A stretch of 64,000 nucleotides of DNA from Rhabdornis inornatus (taxonomy: Eukaryota > Chordata > Aves > Passeriformes > Rhabdornithidae): assembly GCA_013397075.1 (NCBI GenBank), contig VWZS01004485.1, forward strand, positions 570,281-634,280, given 5' to 3'. This document shows positions 50,579-63,894 of this stretch, piece after piece; the first letter of the stretch is position 1, and every line of letters begins with the position of its first letter. Position numbers and translations under genes: made by a program. The notes beneath the pieces are model-generated. The model saw only the letters and a list, made by a program, of their open reading frames with translations. It was not told the origin of the DNA and ran no database searches.

Positions 50579-52846
50579 CTGAGTGGAAAGAGGAGATGCT
50601 AAGCAGAAGCTCATGAAGCACTATTATAAACTGTTCTAGCTTGATTCACAGTGCCTCTCCCCATCTTATTAAGCTATAATATTCTTAGACCTGAAACACA
50701 GAAGCTGAAAACTGATACAGAAATCAGGGGAAAAATAATGTTTTACTGAAGTACTTAATTTTAAAAGATTACACAGCAAAGGTGCACACACCAGCAAACA
50801 CCCATTCTTCCTACATTACAGAACTTTTATTATACCTTGATTAAGTTAAACAGCATAGATTCTGTTATACTGGTCTTTCTCCCAGCAATTTTAATTTTGT
50901 CTTGTTTGTTTTACCAACCATCACTTTAGTGTTAGAAGATCTGTCATCCACTTCCCCACACAACACCTACAGGTTCAGGAAAAAGTCTTGGCACCAGCAG
51001 AGAATGCTACTGACAAGGCAGATTTTTATTCCTTCTGCTATGGTTACTACCACCACAACACAGAAAAAAAGAAGATTGAAACAACACAGCAAATTGAAAC
51101 AAAGTTAGCATAATATCATGCCCTTTGGTCATTGTTTAAATATTCCCTTAGATATTTAAAAGTTGGTATGGATGTTTATTCATGCCCAGAGGTATTACTC
51201 TGTTGCTGATCCAAAACCAGAATACAACATTTCACAACAGGTACACAACAAAACAACTAAAATGGTCACAATTTCATTTATATTAACACCCCTGCCATAT
51301 TCTGCTCTGCAGCTGCACCTCTCTTGCCCTTTCCTGTGCTCTGGGAAGGGAGGATGGCTGTCTGCACACACAGCTTCTCCTGCTGAGAGCTGGGGTAGGA
51401 GGGCTGCCACAAAGGCTGTCCCAGACCCTCAAATTATATCCTTCATGGCATCCATCATGGTGGATAAAATTCCCAATGGCAAACTGCATCCATACAGTGG
51501 TATCAGACCAGTAGGAAAAGGGGAGAGGAAAGAAAACCGAAAGGGACAGATAATGTGGGGTACCTGGTTTACCAAATCTCCTCAGTCTGCTCCTAGAGAA
51601 CTTCAAAAGTACTGTGGTACTCGGTAATAACACGATTTTTACTTTTTTGTACCTTTTCAAAAATATGAATGAGGACACATTCAAATAGTGTCACAACTGT
51701 GCAAAAAACACCTGAGAGAAAGAAGTCACCTTGATAAAGAGAGTTTAAAAACCCTCAACAAGCATGTATTTACCTAAGAGCTGGTTATCAAGATCTAAAC
51801 CAATTCATCTGAAAAGATTATTTTCATTTAGCAATATTAATCATTACCATGAAAATTAACAAAAATCTGATTGTAGAAAACAGCTGTGCAATCCACTGAA
51901 GTAACTGCAGACAGCACCCATGCCCAAGACTATAGTGTTGTATTCTGAAAATTACTGGGAACCTGAAAAGGTCACAATAGGGAGATTAGCTGCATTTGTA
52001 ACTGACCACATAGCTACATTTAATGAGCCCTTGACACTGTTGCAGTGTCTCCATGCTCAGTTGTTGCAAATTTCTGGACACGTTTTAGGAAGTTACTCAA
52101 AAATTTCAAGTTCTTCATTATTTTACACAAATAATGTAAAATACTACATTTTAATGTGGGAATGCGCATCATCTCATGTTTACCAAGAAGCTCAGGCACT
52201 CTGAAAACAGTTCAGCAGAAGGTGAAATGTACCCATAAGTGGTCATTAAATATTTGTTCCATTAAACTGATTCAAGTTTTTCAAATCACCGAGAAAATCT
52301 GTATTTCCCAAGCCAAGGTGTGACTAGATGAACTGCCAACTAATGAAATAAAATTATATTCAAAATAGCATTATACAAAAGAAAAAAAAAAACTTATTAA
52401 ACTTCGAAGACAATGGATGATTATAATCTAAATCAAACAACACAAACTTCCTTGGGTTCAGGGATGACCAGCTGAAAACATATTTTAATCTCTCAGCTAC
52501 TCCCAGACAAGCTCTGTAGTAAAAACAGAACTAGGAACAAATTGTGGGGCCAGTTCCGTACTGCACCAAAATATACTATCTCAGTTGTACTCAAAAGCAT
52601 AAAGTGCTATGAGAACATCTAAATGCAATGCAACAACACCAGAATCTTCTCTTTCCAGCCACAATTTTATCATTTTTATGTCTTTAACACTGAAAATAAG
52701 AGCTGAACAAAGTGCCACAACTACAGTTAATGCAAGGGGTTAACAAATTCAAACTCAGAAAAATGTAAACTCAAGGTAAAATTTCTTTCCTGCAAATAGT
52801 AGCAATGGAATTGAAATTAAACTGCATTTAGTTTAAATCCTATTAT

Positions 52847-52885
52847 CTGGAAACTCTTTTTAAAACTGGAAACTCTTTTTTAAAA
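52847..52885 (+). repeat. 2-copy tandem repeat, 19-20-bp unit
   Basis: The unit CTGGAAACTCTTTTTAAAA is repeated once, with one extra T in the second copy. Confidence 0.85.
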
Positions 52886-54696
52886 GTCAGCAATTTTGGC
52901 ATAATTATGTTTCTGGCCTGTTTCCTCAACAGTCTCAAAAGACTTTCCTGTAAAACAGCTTAAGCGCACATCCTACTCTGTAAAATGACAGAGTGCATAA
53001 TATCAGGGTGTCCATCACATATAGATGTGCTTTTTTTTTTCCCCCAATAGAGCACGTAAGAACAAATCAATCAACCAAAAGAAGATTTCAGCATATCTTA
53101 GTGGAAGTATCCTGAAACAAAGACTTCTTTCTGCTAACTTAATAACAAAGACAACTGAGGTAAAAGAAGACATATAAGGTTATCTCTTCAAATTTCATTA
53201 CTCCATATTTAAGCAAATGCTTTCACAAATACTCCTGAAATCTTTGAGTAAACTGTTATATCACGACTTCCAGGGATTTCAGAGATTTTAGTAATTTCTC
53301 TGAATACAAGGAACAAAAGGATTTAAATTTTTGTTTCCTTAATAGCAGCCACAACAACCCAGCAGTACCCACTACCACAGCCCCTTGCACTCACCTTTGC
53401 ATGGACAAAGGGCTCTCTGGGGGGGCCCAAGAGCTCCTTATATTCCACCAGCCAACAACAGCTGTTATTCAGAGTATAAGCAGAAGCCTATAATCTTACA
53501 TTTTAGAATAGGCTTATTAAAAAGCTGAAAGAAAGAGGGAGTTTTGTTGCTGCTGTTGATTTTTTAAAATAATTTGACTGCCTTACTACCTTCTGATATT
53601 GTTACTAGTAACATTAAATTATTTTTCAGCATCAGCTGTCAGAGAGAGAAATTCTTTGAGCTTTCAAATCACTCACCTATACACATCACTTCCTACTTTG
53701 CAAAAGGTATTTCCAGCCTAGAGCTATCTCTTCTTTTCGGAACCCATAAGAAAATATTTTGTGTTCCCTCCATGTGCTCTCACTGTGATTAGGGACTAAA
53801 ATTTTCCTTTTCATGCTACCCAAGTTCAGGTGGTGGTTAAATAGAAACAGCTTTGTCAACACAAAACTTCTAAAAGTAACGAAATAAAATACATACAAAA
53901 CATTAATAACGACAAACCTGAGAGACAGAAGATCCCCAAACATGCTTAATTTAAAGGATTTTTTTGAAAAAGCAAAAACCAAAAGGGGGTTTGCAACAGG
54001 AGCATACTCAGAGATACACCAAAGATAAACCAGACTTTGTGCAACATCTTGCAGGCTGCTCACAAATCACTAGCCTCTAAATAAAATACAGGAAACACCA
54101 TGTAACCCCCCCATATTTGTCATTATTTGCACTGTTGTCATGATCTGCAATGTATGGTTGACCTCACATGAACCCTAATGTTCATGGACTGCAGGGAATC
54201 ATTACAGAAGTGAAAATTAGGGAGACAAAAGCAGAGTGGAGTCAAGCAGGCAGCACATGCCCCAGAACAGCCAAAATTCAGACAAATAGATCAGGTTACA
54301 CAAACTCAAGCAAGTACATACCAGTGTAAAACAGAAACTGATAGTTTCAGCTATCAAATTACAGGAAAAAAAACCCTTGTAGAAATGCAATACCAATATA
54401 GACAAAATGTTAATCTGGACAATATTTAATAGATTAACACTTAAGAGATTACTTATGTTTGATATTTGGTTGAAAGTTCAAAAATAAATATAATAGTTCT
54501 GGTAAACAAAAATGAACTATTGTGCTCACATTTGTATTTTTAAAGAAACATCTTGCAAATAATAATTTTAAGATACTTTATTCATGCCATCAAAATGATG
54601 CTATCACACAATAACAGTGGGTATTAATGTTTTTGACACTTTAGATTACCTACTTAGTACCAGTTTCAGCCCCCACTGAGAACAAAAGAAATACTG

Positions 54697-54712
54697 AAAA
54701 AAAAAAAAAAAA
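54697..54712 (+). repeat. A16 run
   Basis: This homopolymer lies about 180 bp before a CR1 fragment, and no direct link is evident. Confidence 0.8.
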
Positions 54713-54889
54713 CCCTCAACATACTTAAAATAGAAGCAGGTAAGACCTGGGTATATTCTCTCTGTTGAAATTATACTGTCCGTAGCTACACAAAGGGAAT
54801 TACACAGAGACAAGGCATTAAGTAAGTAAAAGCACCAGCCTTTCCAGGTTTAAAACTTTCTGGAAGGAGGATTGAAAAACAACTTCCTT

Positions 54890-55180
54890 CCCAGCAGGGT
54901 TGGACTGTTCTCCCACAGAATGAGCAATAGAACAAGAGGAGACAGCCTTAAGCTGTAGCTGAGGAAGGTTTGCTCTAGATATTATGAAAAAAATACTCAC
55001 CTAAAGGGTTGCCAAGCATTGAAAGAGGCTGTCCAGAGAAGTGGTGGAATCATCATCCCTGAAAGGATTTTAAAAATGAGTAGAAATGGCATCTGGGGAC
55101 CTAAGTTTAGTGGTGGACCTGGCAGTGCCAACTTAATCTTAGAGGTCTTTTCCAACCTTCATCATTCTGTGATTCTACTC
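54890..55180 (+). mobile_element. CR1 LINE, 3'-end fragment of a distinct subfamily
   Basis: This is plus-oriented CR1 with a 3' end that differs from the other copies. In order it shows the gagcaatagaacaagaggag block (near 54921), a cttaagctgtagctgaggaa block (near 54947), gttgccaagcattgaaagag (near 55009), a tttagtggtggacctggcag block (near 55107), and the terminal cttagaggtcttttccaacc block (near 55138) with ttctgtgattct. The GGTGGACYTGGCAG and RGGTCTTTTCCAACCTT phrases mark a CR1 subfamily other than that of the 2.3, 8.1 and 38.0 kb copies. It is 5'-truncated and non-coding. Confidence 0.9.
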
Positions 55181-58100
55181 CACTTTTCTGAAGACTCTGT
55201 ATCCAATTTCTGCAGTGACCAGGGCCTGAATAACATCTAGTCTTTACCATTACAAAGATATTTGAGATGTCAGCCAATAGGACTATAACATACTATTATT
55301 TCAGTTCATGAGTTTGCATCTCTGAGGTATTTTCTCCCGTCATTCTTGACATGCACCCATATGCTCTATCAGGTTTCTGGCTTTTCTTCTGAATATCAGA
55401 ACACCACTTCTTTAAGCAAACTGCTATTTTTGTAATAGCAAAGCTTTCAAGTGGGAGATTGTTTCAAGTGTGAGTCTGGAGCACCAGGTGAGTTCAGATC
55501 ACACCCAAGGGCTGTCCTCTTGCACAACTTACTGCGTTTGCTGCACTCACTGATGCTGTTTTGGTCTTGTGTAATACAACTGCTCCTGTTACAAGGATAA
55601 CAGAGCTTGGACAAAAGTCTGTTCATCATGAGACCAGTTCATGAAGACTCAGTAAAATACACCAATTATTCTCATAGACTCATAGAGTAATCTGTTTTGT
55701 TCTCCCATTATGTAAGTTTTCTTCCTCTGTCTACTCACACAGGAATAGGTTTGTTGGACTTTTTTTAAACTAGGAACATCCCTGCCTCACTTTTCTGCGC
55801 CCTACCTCCTTATCACTTGCCATAAATCAAATGCGGTTGCAAAATTATGTTGTTGCAGAATTTTGCTATTCAGCCCCTGAAAAAAGGGAAACTGATAATG
55901 CGCATCTTTCCTCATTCCTTGAGAAATAACCAAGCCAAGCAGTACACAACCAAAAGTTATTTACCAGATGAGATTAATCACTCAGTAGCAGGATAACAAC
56001 AGTATAGCTCTTATAATATATAAAACACTGAAGGAGGCAATGGCAACAGGTTGACAGGTAGGCAGAAAAGGAGTTCAATTTTTGTGGAAATTATAAGAGG
56101 ATCATTTTGGTAGGCAGTTTGGTCTTTGTATAAATTGGCTACTCCCTTGCCCACAAGTGACATGAGAGATGTGTTTCCTGAAGCAAAGGGGAAAAAGGAA
56201 ATAATAGTGAAGACATCGATGGAGACAATATAGAAAAGTTCAGCATGTTGAGTTATTTTAAGTTTGAAAAAAAAGCCAGGAACCCAGGAAAGAAAAAATA
56301 TTACATGAGGGAGGGAATTCTATTTTAATTTTTTAAAATGAGTTTGAAAGAAAGTTATAATCTAACTTTATGAGGAAATACTGCAGCCAGTAAACCCGAT
56401 TTAAACCCTCTAAATTGCAGCCAGGATGATGACCAAGGAATTTTAAAAATACCCATGAGAAGTAAAGGAAATGTCTTATTAGCTTATCTACAATTAAGTA
56501 AAACACAGGTTAACTGAGGAACAGTAATTCACTAGTACAACTCACAAAAAAAATGAAACAAAATGGAGGGAACAGTTTTACCACTGCTCAATCATCAATG
56601 GAACTGGTCAATTTTAGGCTAGTCATCAGTCTATTCACTGATACTTGGGAATAATTAAACCTGTCAGGACAAGGAAGAGGAATAAATTAGTACACCATTA
56701 AGAGTCCTTTTCGAGCCTAATTACAAGCTGCCTTTTGTTAAAAAAAAAAAAAAAAAAAAAAAGAAACAAAAAACCAACCAAAAACCAACAACAAAAAACA
56801 TATTAGGGGGTCTCTGTTGCTGCCTTTGTGTTCAGGAGCTTTACTTTAAACTGCAAAAACAAGAAACTAAACTGAGCCTTGTATGGGGTCCTATGCTTGG
56901 TACCCCTGTACAAATATCCTAACATCAAAGCAATTCTCAGATTGCTTCCAGAACTTCTGGCAGTGTTTCATACTCTTCCTAGAACACCTACTTCACTACT
57001 GGGGCAATGAAATGCTTCTTCAAACACTGACCAATATTGTGCTTATTACCTAAGGGAGAAGCACACATAAAAATATTGTTTGGAGGGAAATCACAGACCC
57101 TTTTTACCATTTAGCTTCTTAAAACAAAAAATTTAATTCACAACACATACACATCGCATTAAAACTGAATGAGGGATTAATACTAACAGATTTAATGTAA
57201 GAAGCCTTTATGAACCTGACCTGAGGTCCCTATGCCTTTCAGCAGAAACAAATCCAAGACAGAAAATTAAACACCAGAAAAATTAAACAACTCAAAAATA
57301 AAAAATAAATACTTGAGATTTAAATTGTTATCTTATGTTTTCTCTTGAAAATATGTCTTCTGTTGGAAAGCTTTGATATAAAAATTAGGAGCTTTCTCAG
57401 GTCTTACCTATAATAAATACTGAAGCTCTACCAAAGGGCTTTTCCTTCCAATTAAAAAACGAATCTTCACACCTGAAAGGGTTTGATTAATAATAAGACA
57501 GCCTTACAACTGGATAAACATTCCAGTATATTCTGAAAGGATATAACTTTGCTAAAATCTATAGACATTAAAAAAAAAATGGTTAAATTACAAAAAACTT
57601 TTAAAGTATTTTCTCTCCCCCCAAGTACAGCACCATTTTTATCTGCTTGTTAGGTCACCTGAGCAGAAATTACTTTAGAATCATGTAACACATGACAAAT
57701 CAGGCCTTATCTTCAAAGGTGGTGGTGGGAAAACCCAAAGGAATTTCAAACTCCTGAGATATCAACAAAGAATTTAATTATTAAGTGATTTACTACAGTA
57801 TTTTGATACTATAATCTGCCTAGAATACAGGAATGGGTCAAAGAAAAATTGAAGCAACCCTGGTTCATTACTATAACTTCAAATGTTTAATGTGTATATT
57901 TTCAAATGTTTCATATAATGCCAGATAAGAACATCAAAAACAGAAACACAATTCTTTCTTTTTTAGAGATCTTGCATAAAATTCCTTAAGATACCCTGAG
58001 GGAATTAATGGAGACAAATCTGAACTCTCATCTGTACTGGGAAAATGACTGAATGAGGTATTTCAGCAATAAAAGCAGCTTTGTCTAAGTTTAGCTCTCC

Positions 58101-58386
58101 TAAAATCCCTTCTTAGGGAACCTTTCACATTCAGCACTGTGAGACTGAAGACATCTTAATAGCAGGCAGCACAGAAATTATGTTGTAACTCACAACCTTT
58201 CCCACAGTCTTCTGATCAGATGGTGAGACCAGTCCAAAGAGTCCCTTCAACAGGCTGGCCCAGTTCTCCCAGTACCACTCCAGCAACACTGATTACTCCC
58301 TAACCACGTTTCTCTGCCATAGCTCTCACTTTGGGGATGAAGCTGTAGAAGCAGAAATCTGCTCTAGAAAGGCTCTTTCTACTTAC
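55181..58386. other. non-coding AT-rich stretch
   Basis: I see no gene. It contains A23 followed by an A/C-rich tail at 56740-56799. Confidence 0.45.
56740..56799 (+). repeat. A23 run followed by A/C-rich tract
   Basis: This is the longest A-run in the window (56740-56762). It continues as an imperfect AAC/ACC-rich tract. I see no SINE or processed-gene body just upstream, so a retroposed tail is possible but not shown. Confidence 0.85.
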
Positions 58387-58442
58387 TATAAGAAAAGACC
58401 TTGCCTTGATAGTACCTTTAAAAAAAACCCAACTGTTAAATA
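58387..58442 (-). other. candidate coding exon (56 nt), unrecognised gene
   Basis: On the minus strand this has a strong acceptor (CCATTTTTGTTTTCTCCAG, AG at plus 58443-58444) and a consensus donor GTAAGT (plus 58381-58386). Two frames are open. The one with two leading bases and phase 0 at its end reads FNSWVFFKGTIKARSFLI and runs straight into the hydrophobic frame of candidate exon 39463-39509. Together they give a helix of about 19 hydrophobic residues preceded by basic residues. The alternative frame, YLTVGFFLKVLSRQGLFL, is also membrane-like. Third-position GC is low in both, so there is no codon-bias support. A weaker 48-nt segment at 62661-62708 (minus) would fit upstream in phase. 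Confidence 0.27.
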
Positions 58443-58737
58443 CTGGAGAAAACAAAAATGGGTAAGGGTGAAGATGCAAAGAGATAACTTCCAAATGCAC
58501 AAACTGTTCTCTGCTTCAGCCATAAGTACAGCATTAGAAATGTTAAACAGGTGTCACTTTTCACTCCAAAATTAGTAATGTAACCTCAAATTGTAATCTT
58601 TTTGGCATAAAAATGCCTTGAGGTAAGGGACCAAGGGAGGAACCTTTTCTTAGCCAGGTATTTGTCACCATGTCCATTGCTGAGCAGCACTTCAATACCT
58701 TTAAAATCATGTACTGATATTTTAATATACAACAAAA

Positions 58738-58802
58738 TATTTATTAGTCAATAGAATCAAATATCTTTATTTATTAGTCAATAGAATCAAATATCTTTAT
58801 TT
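58738..58802 (+). repeat. tandem repeat, 30-bp unit, 2.2 copies
   Basis: 58741-58770 and 58771-58800 are identical, and the match extends a few bases on both sides. The absence of any difference implies a recent duplication or slippage event. Confidence 0.95.
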
Positions 58803-59319
58803 CTGTCTTCTGTATACAAAGTTCCACTACCTAGAACAGTATTTCCCATATTATTGACACATTAAATAATCAAAATATTTTGTGCATCTCGATGCCAAAT
58901 GCTGTTTGTAGAAACTGCACACACTGGAACTGAAATAATTTATATTGGGAGTACAAAAAAATACTCATTTAAGCCAGTTTCCTCAGTACAGTTCACTGCT
59001 GGAAGAACATGCTTTGGAAAACAAGACATCTCACACAGAAATTATTTATTGATACCCACTGCTTCTTCCAGATCGCATTGGTCACCAGCTGTTATTTTTA
59101 AATGGCTCCATGTTACTCAAGATGAAACAAGAGAATGAACTTAAGGATCTTTGGTGGCTACCAAAAACTTATAAAGAGATATTACTCAATCTTTCCTTTA
59201 AACATTGTCACTACCATTCAAATGAAGTGAAGGGCACTTTCTTTAAGTCTGATAAACAGCTCCAGGGTCAGATCTGATTACAAAATGTTCTGAGTTTCAG
59301 CAACTTAAAAGAGCTTTTA

Positions 59320-59348
59320 AAATAAATAAATAAATTAAAAAAAAAAAA
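59320..59348 (+). repeat. (AAAT)n then A12
   Basis: A short AAAT/TAAA tetranucleotide run passes into a 12-base A-run. Confidence 0.8.
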
Positions 59349-60701
59349 CAGAAACAAAAAACCACACATTTTATCAAATATATGCGAACACTTCCAAATG
59401 TCAGGAATTCCAAGCACTTTCCTTATGACTGGAAAATTGTACCCACTCATGATCTCTTCACACAGTCATTTCAAAGTGAAACTGAGTTCAAGGACATACA
59501 GATGACACAGTGAAATTTATTTGTCTACATTTTTGTCCTGAATTTACATGAAATCCGATGAGCTATACTGAACACCACAGAGAGGAGTACACTGTGTACA
59601 AATTAATCTTACTGAAAAGAAGTATTTCCACATCTGCCTTTGAATTCAGAGAAGTAAATTGTAAGTAAGTGCTGAACTCCTCTTACAAACAACAGATTTA
59701 AAATCCAACATGCAAGGGAGTCAAAGCACCTGACAGAAAGGAGCTTTGTAAAGGACACAATGCATCTCCCCTTTTGCTATAAACACTTCAGCAATGAACA
59801 AAGGGGAGGCAGCAAGGCTGTTACTCTTAACTCAACAAAAGATTTTCTTCTAATTAGGAGTGAAGCTTAGCTTCCAAACTTTAGTAAAATTCAAGAGGTA
59901 GACAAAGACTATGATTTATCCTATATCTCAACAATATTATTAGTCCTAAATTTTTACCATGAAGTTTCCAGGGCAGCCTGAGCATCACCTTATACAACTG
60001 GATGGCTGAAAAGAACAGAAGCTGCCAAGTCACTAGGACCCAGCTCCACCAGAACTTTTTAAAACTGCAGGAGACCACATGGGTTATCAAGACCATCTCT
60101 CACTGCAGGTAACCCTACTAATTAGTTTATGATAGGAATTAAGTACATTTACTGCATGACCTATTGCAAAATAAGGAGTGGCATTTTGCCCATATAATGA
60201 AGAGAGCAAAAGCTTACTTTTCACACGTACTTGTAGGACTCCCAGTCAGCCACTTACCTATCCCAAGACTTCTCAAGGAAACGTTAATACTAAACTTTTT
60301 CCCAGCCTCTTTCCAAGTTTATTCAGATAGTCAACTGTTCAAGGCAAGTATCCCTTACTAAGTTCATGTAGTTCCTGATACACATTACTGGTGCAGCTGT
60401 AATTCAGGTCTCCGGTCCATCTCTCATTACTTTGTCACATGATGGATTTTGTGAAAGACCTTGTGCCTCCTTCATGAAAGGAGGTAAGCTGACATTACAT
60501 AGTGCAGATGGGGAGCACCATCCTCATTACCTCAGAAATGTCAGCCTGAGAAGCTCAAATTCAAAGAAACATGAGATGAATATAATATAAAAAAAATAAG
60601 ACAACGTCGGTAACTATTCCAGGAATTCTAAATATAAGGCTAAAACAGTGCTGATTCCAATGAGTCTTCCAATGCTCTGACCTAAGATAAAAAATAAAAT
60701 G

Positions 60702-60717
60702 AAAAAAAAAAAAAAAA
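60702..60717 (+). repeat. A16 run
   Basis: This is a homopolymer with no recognisable retroposon body. Confidence 0.8.
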
Positions 60718-63609
60718 CCAACCTTCAAGTACATGCTTAAATTATTATTTCCTGTCTAGCAAAAAGCTTAAGTCACTTGTTTGGTTAAAGACTGTTGAAA
60801 TCAAGGCAACCTATTCACACTCCTAAATTCACTCCCTACTGAGCAAAACACTAGAGAATGTGCTAAACACGCTCTTGGGAATTAAGTGTCTCATGCTGCA
60901 CACTCCCACATATTTAGGCACATGTTTAGTTCTGTTACCATGAATATTTTCCATTGATAAACATGTTCATAGCTGTTAACAGGAAAAAAACCTGAAGGAT
61001 TGCTAAGAAGGAAATGTATCAAATAAACTACAACTGCAATATTGCGTCTTTGTGTAAATTACAATCCCAGAGGGGAATGAAAACTTTCTCTATATGAAGA
61101 GAGTAGAGTAAGGGAGTCAAAACTGTTAAGGTGAAAAATATACCACAAAAGTAAAGCAAGTTATTGCCACAGCCAACTAACACAAAAGTAAATTTTCTTT
61201 GCTCAGCTTCCACATCTTTACTATACTCACAGTTCTTTAATAGGGCACGTAAATTCAAAAAAGCTTAGTATTTGCATTTTTAATCCCACATAATTAATGA
61301 GCACTTTTTCCTCTTACTTCAATCAGAACCCCCATATAGGAAAATATAAGCCAATTGATGCCATATGTCCCTCTGAATTGTTATTCCAGATGTATTCCTT
61401 GTATTCCTTGGAGTCACAGAATTAAAGTTCCCATTTCCTTGAAAAATAACACATTCCTATAAACTCAAATGAAGCAATTTTGAGTATAAAGCAGTTTATT
61501 AATATGATTCATTTTCCTGGTAATATTAATTTCCTTCAGCATTTTTTCCTGTAACCTAAGTGCAAAATAAAGGAACAATTTACCTGTAACATTGACTTGT
61601 CAAGAAGCACAAATGCACTTAGCTTTAGCTTTTAGCTTGATATTTCTCTCACCAGAATGGCAAACTACCACTTAGGCATTTCAGAACTAATGTTTAGGTT
61701 TTCATTTCAATTAACAAAGAATAATTTCACCCAAAGTCTGAAGCAATGGGATTTGATCAGAATGCTTGCTTTTAAAACACTGCAATGTTTAACTTTTTCT
61801 TTAGCCTTGTAACAAAGAAAGAAATAAAAATGCACCATTTTTGTGGTAATATTTGCTTAACTGAAGGTTAACTGTGCTTTAAGTACTGCAAACAGAAAAT
61901 CAGAAGTGGGGAAGGGAGTTGCAGCAATAGCTTTCCCACACTGCCCTGCCAAAAACCTCAGCCTTGTTGGGCCATTTTCTCTAAGGGCTAGAAGTAATTA
62001 AGTTTCATTGCTAAATCGGTCTTGAGGCTGTCTTGAGCAGAAAAATCACTTATGCTTAATTGCATGCGGTGATGTGGTGAGCAGTCCATTAGGCAGACTG
62101 CAGATACCTGTTTACTTTTTGCAGCTCTGCAGGATACTTATAAATGAAAGGTAATTCTTTTATCCAAGCAGTCACTTGTATAATATGTATTTCCTGCAGA
62201 AAACAGTGGTACTTCAAAAAAGGCTCATACTTGAGTTTCTGCTTCATAGGTCTACTAAATATTATTTTCAGGGTTGTTGGGTTTAAAAGCTTGAGTTTCT
62301 GAAACCTAGAAACAATAAAACTGAATATTCATTCTACCATAATAAACATATTTAATAATTAGATTATGATTTTATCAATTATAGTACAAATATTTAAAAA
62401 TACTAAACTGCCCAACATCTTTCATATAGGAAGATAAATATGTAACATAAATAATATGTATAGTCACACACAGCTGAACACATGCTCATGGCCAGAGGAA
62501 TGTTCTCCATGACCAAGAAACTCTACAGACTGTTTGCTAATCAGAACCACATATTTTTCACCTGATTCCATCAACAAAGAATTAGTTTCCATAAAATTGT
62601 AGCTGCCAGAAACAGATTGGTTTCATGGTTCAGAGTGGGAGAATTGTTCCAGCAGTTTACGCACTCTATCATTCCTGCTGCTGGCAGACCTATTGCAATC
62701 ACCTTGCACTGAGATATCAGTCAACAAAGACAATATAATCCTTCCTAAGTGACTAAATATTGTACAAATACTACAATATATTACTACAACAAAACAGTGC
62801 AGAGTGTTAATACAGAACTTCTGCAATGTTAATTTCTATTAACAACCATTATTTTCTTGATTCTCGAGTACCCACTCCTGAGCAGTAAGCAATAGCATTT
62901 GAACTTGCCCATAACAACAACTTCCTTAACATTCATAAAGGTACCTGAATACCTCAAGCTAGATGGTTCTTCTCTTCTCATGATGTTATTTCGGTACAGG
63001 GTTGGCCTCACAGGGCAAATGAATACAAGCTATTTAAAAGAAGGAAGAACATCTAAGATTTTTAAGATTGAAATAATTTCGGTTCACTGGAGTACAGTAC
63101 CAGTCTTACAGTATCCAAAAAAGCCAGCTGTGCTCACCCAGTAAGGTTCACAACCTGCCACATGATAGAAATGCTCCAGAGTCTCTCCCCCCTGCCACCA
63201 AATAATGTCACACCAGAAATACTACATCCTGGTTTTAGTATCAGCTCCCAGTCCTAGTAGTCAACCTCCCTATCAACAGTATTTTCCCATACCTTCACAT
63301 TTGGGAAAGAACAATAAAACCCTTAGCCTTTATAAGCTGCTTACCCTAGGTATTGTCATTGGATTTTTCTACAGCTTAAGAGAAACGTATGTAAATTTTA
63401 ACTTCCATACAATATTAATCAAGTATATATGCTAAATAAAAGTAAGATTATTCTAATTTTATACCTACAGAAGAATGCTTCACAATTTTGGTCTTTGAAC
63501 ATAGAGTAGCACACAGAATCACAACATGATTGTTTTGGTTGGACGGAATGGAAAAAGCTTTCTCACTGACTATGGGCACGTACATCTTTTTTTCAGAAAC
63601 CCAAAAAAA

Positions 63610-63650
63610 GTTTTGATTTGTGCAATCTGCGTTTTGATTTATGCAATCTA
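63610..63650 (+). repeat. 2-copy tandem repeat, 21-bp unit
   Basis: GTTTTGATTTGTGCAATCT is followed in register by a second copy with one G/A change. Confidence 0.85.
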
Positions 63651-63894
63651 TTAACATACAGGACAATTAAAAGTTACCAAAGATGACTATTATTTCTTGT
63701 GTGTGTTCTGCAGTACTTTAGTAAGTCTAACACATGGACAAGCAGCATAAAATAACTTGAATTGAATGAGAATACTGTTTTCCAAAAGGAAAATTACATT
63801 TTAAGTAACATTTACACTAAAATTAAGACAATCCTCTTTCAAAGTGACAGTTCAACCCGTAGAAGCAAAGGTTGCATGAAGACCTCATAGCAAC

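Larger units (their letters stand above)
50579..54889. other. non-coding stretch
   Basis: The 154-codon plus frame at 51163-51627 is the longest in the window. Its composition is unremarkable, with no domain, and it overlaps open minus-strand frames, so it is probably chance in a GC-richer patch. A 19-20-bp tandem duplication lies at 52847-52885, and an A16 run at 54697-54712. Confidence 0.4.
58443..63894. other. non-coding AT-rich stretch
   Basis: This holds simple repeats (58738-58802, 59320-59348, 60702-60717, 63610-63650) and no gene that I can support. Confidence 0.45.

Noticed and set aside
51163..51627. 154-codon open frame on the plus strand, the longest in the window
   Set aside because: No domain, signal or membrane pattern is visible. 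Long open frames exist on the opposite strand over the same GC-richer patch, and there are no splice sites or promoter. It is probably chance.
53500..53524. 25-nt microexon-like segment on the minus strand (CTTTCTTTCAG ... GTAAGA)
   Set aside because: It is too short to judge from sequence alone, and such pairs are expected by chance in 64 kb.
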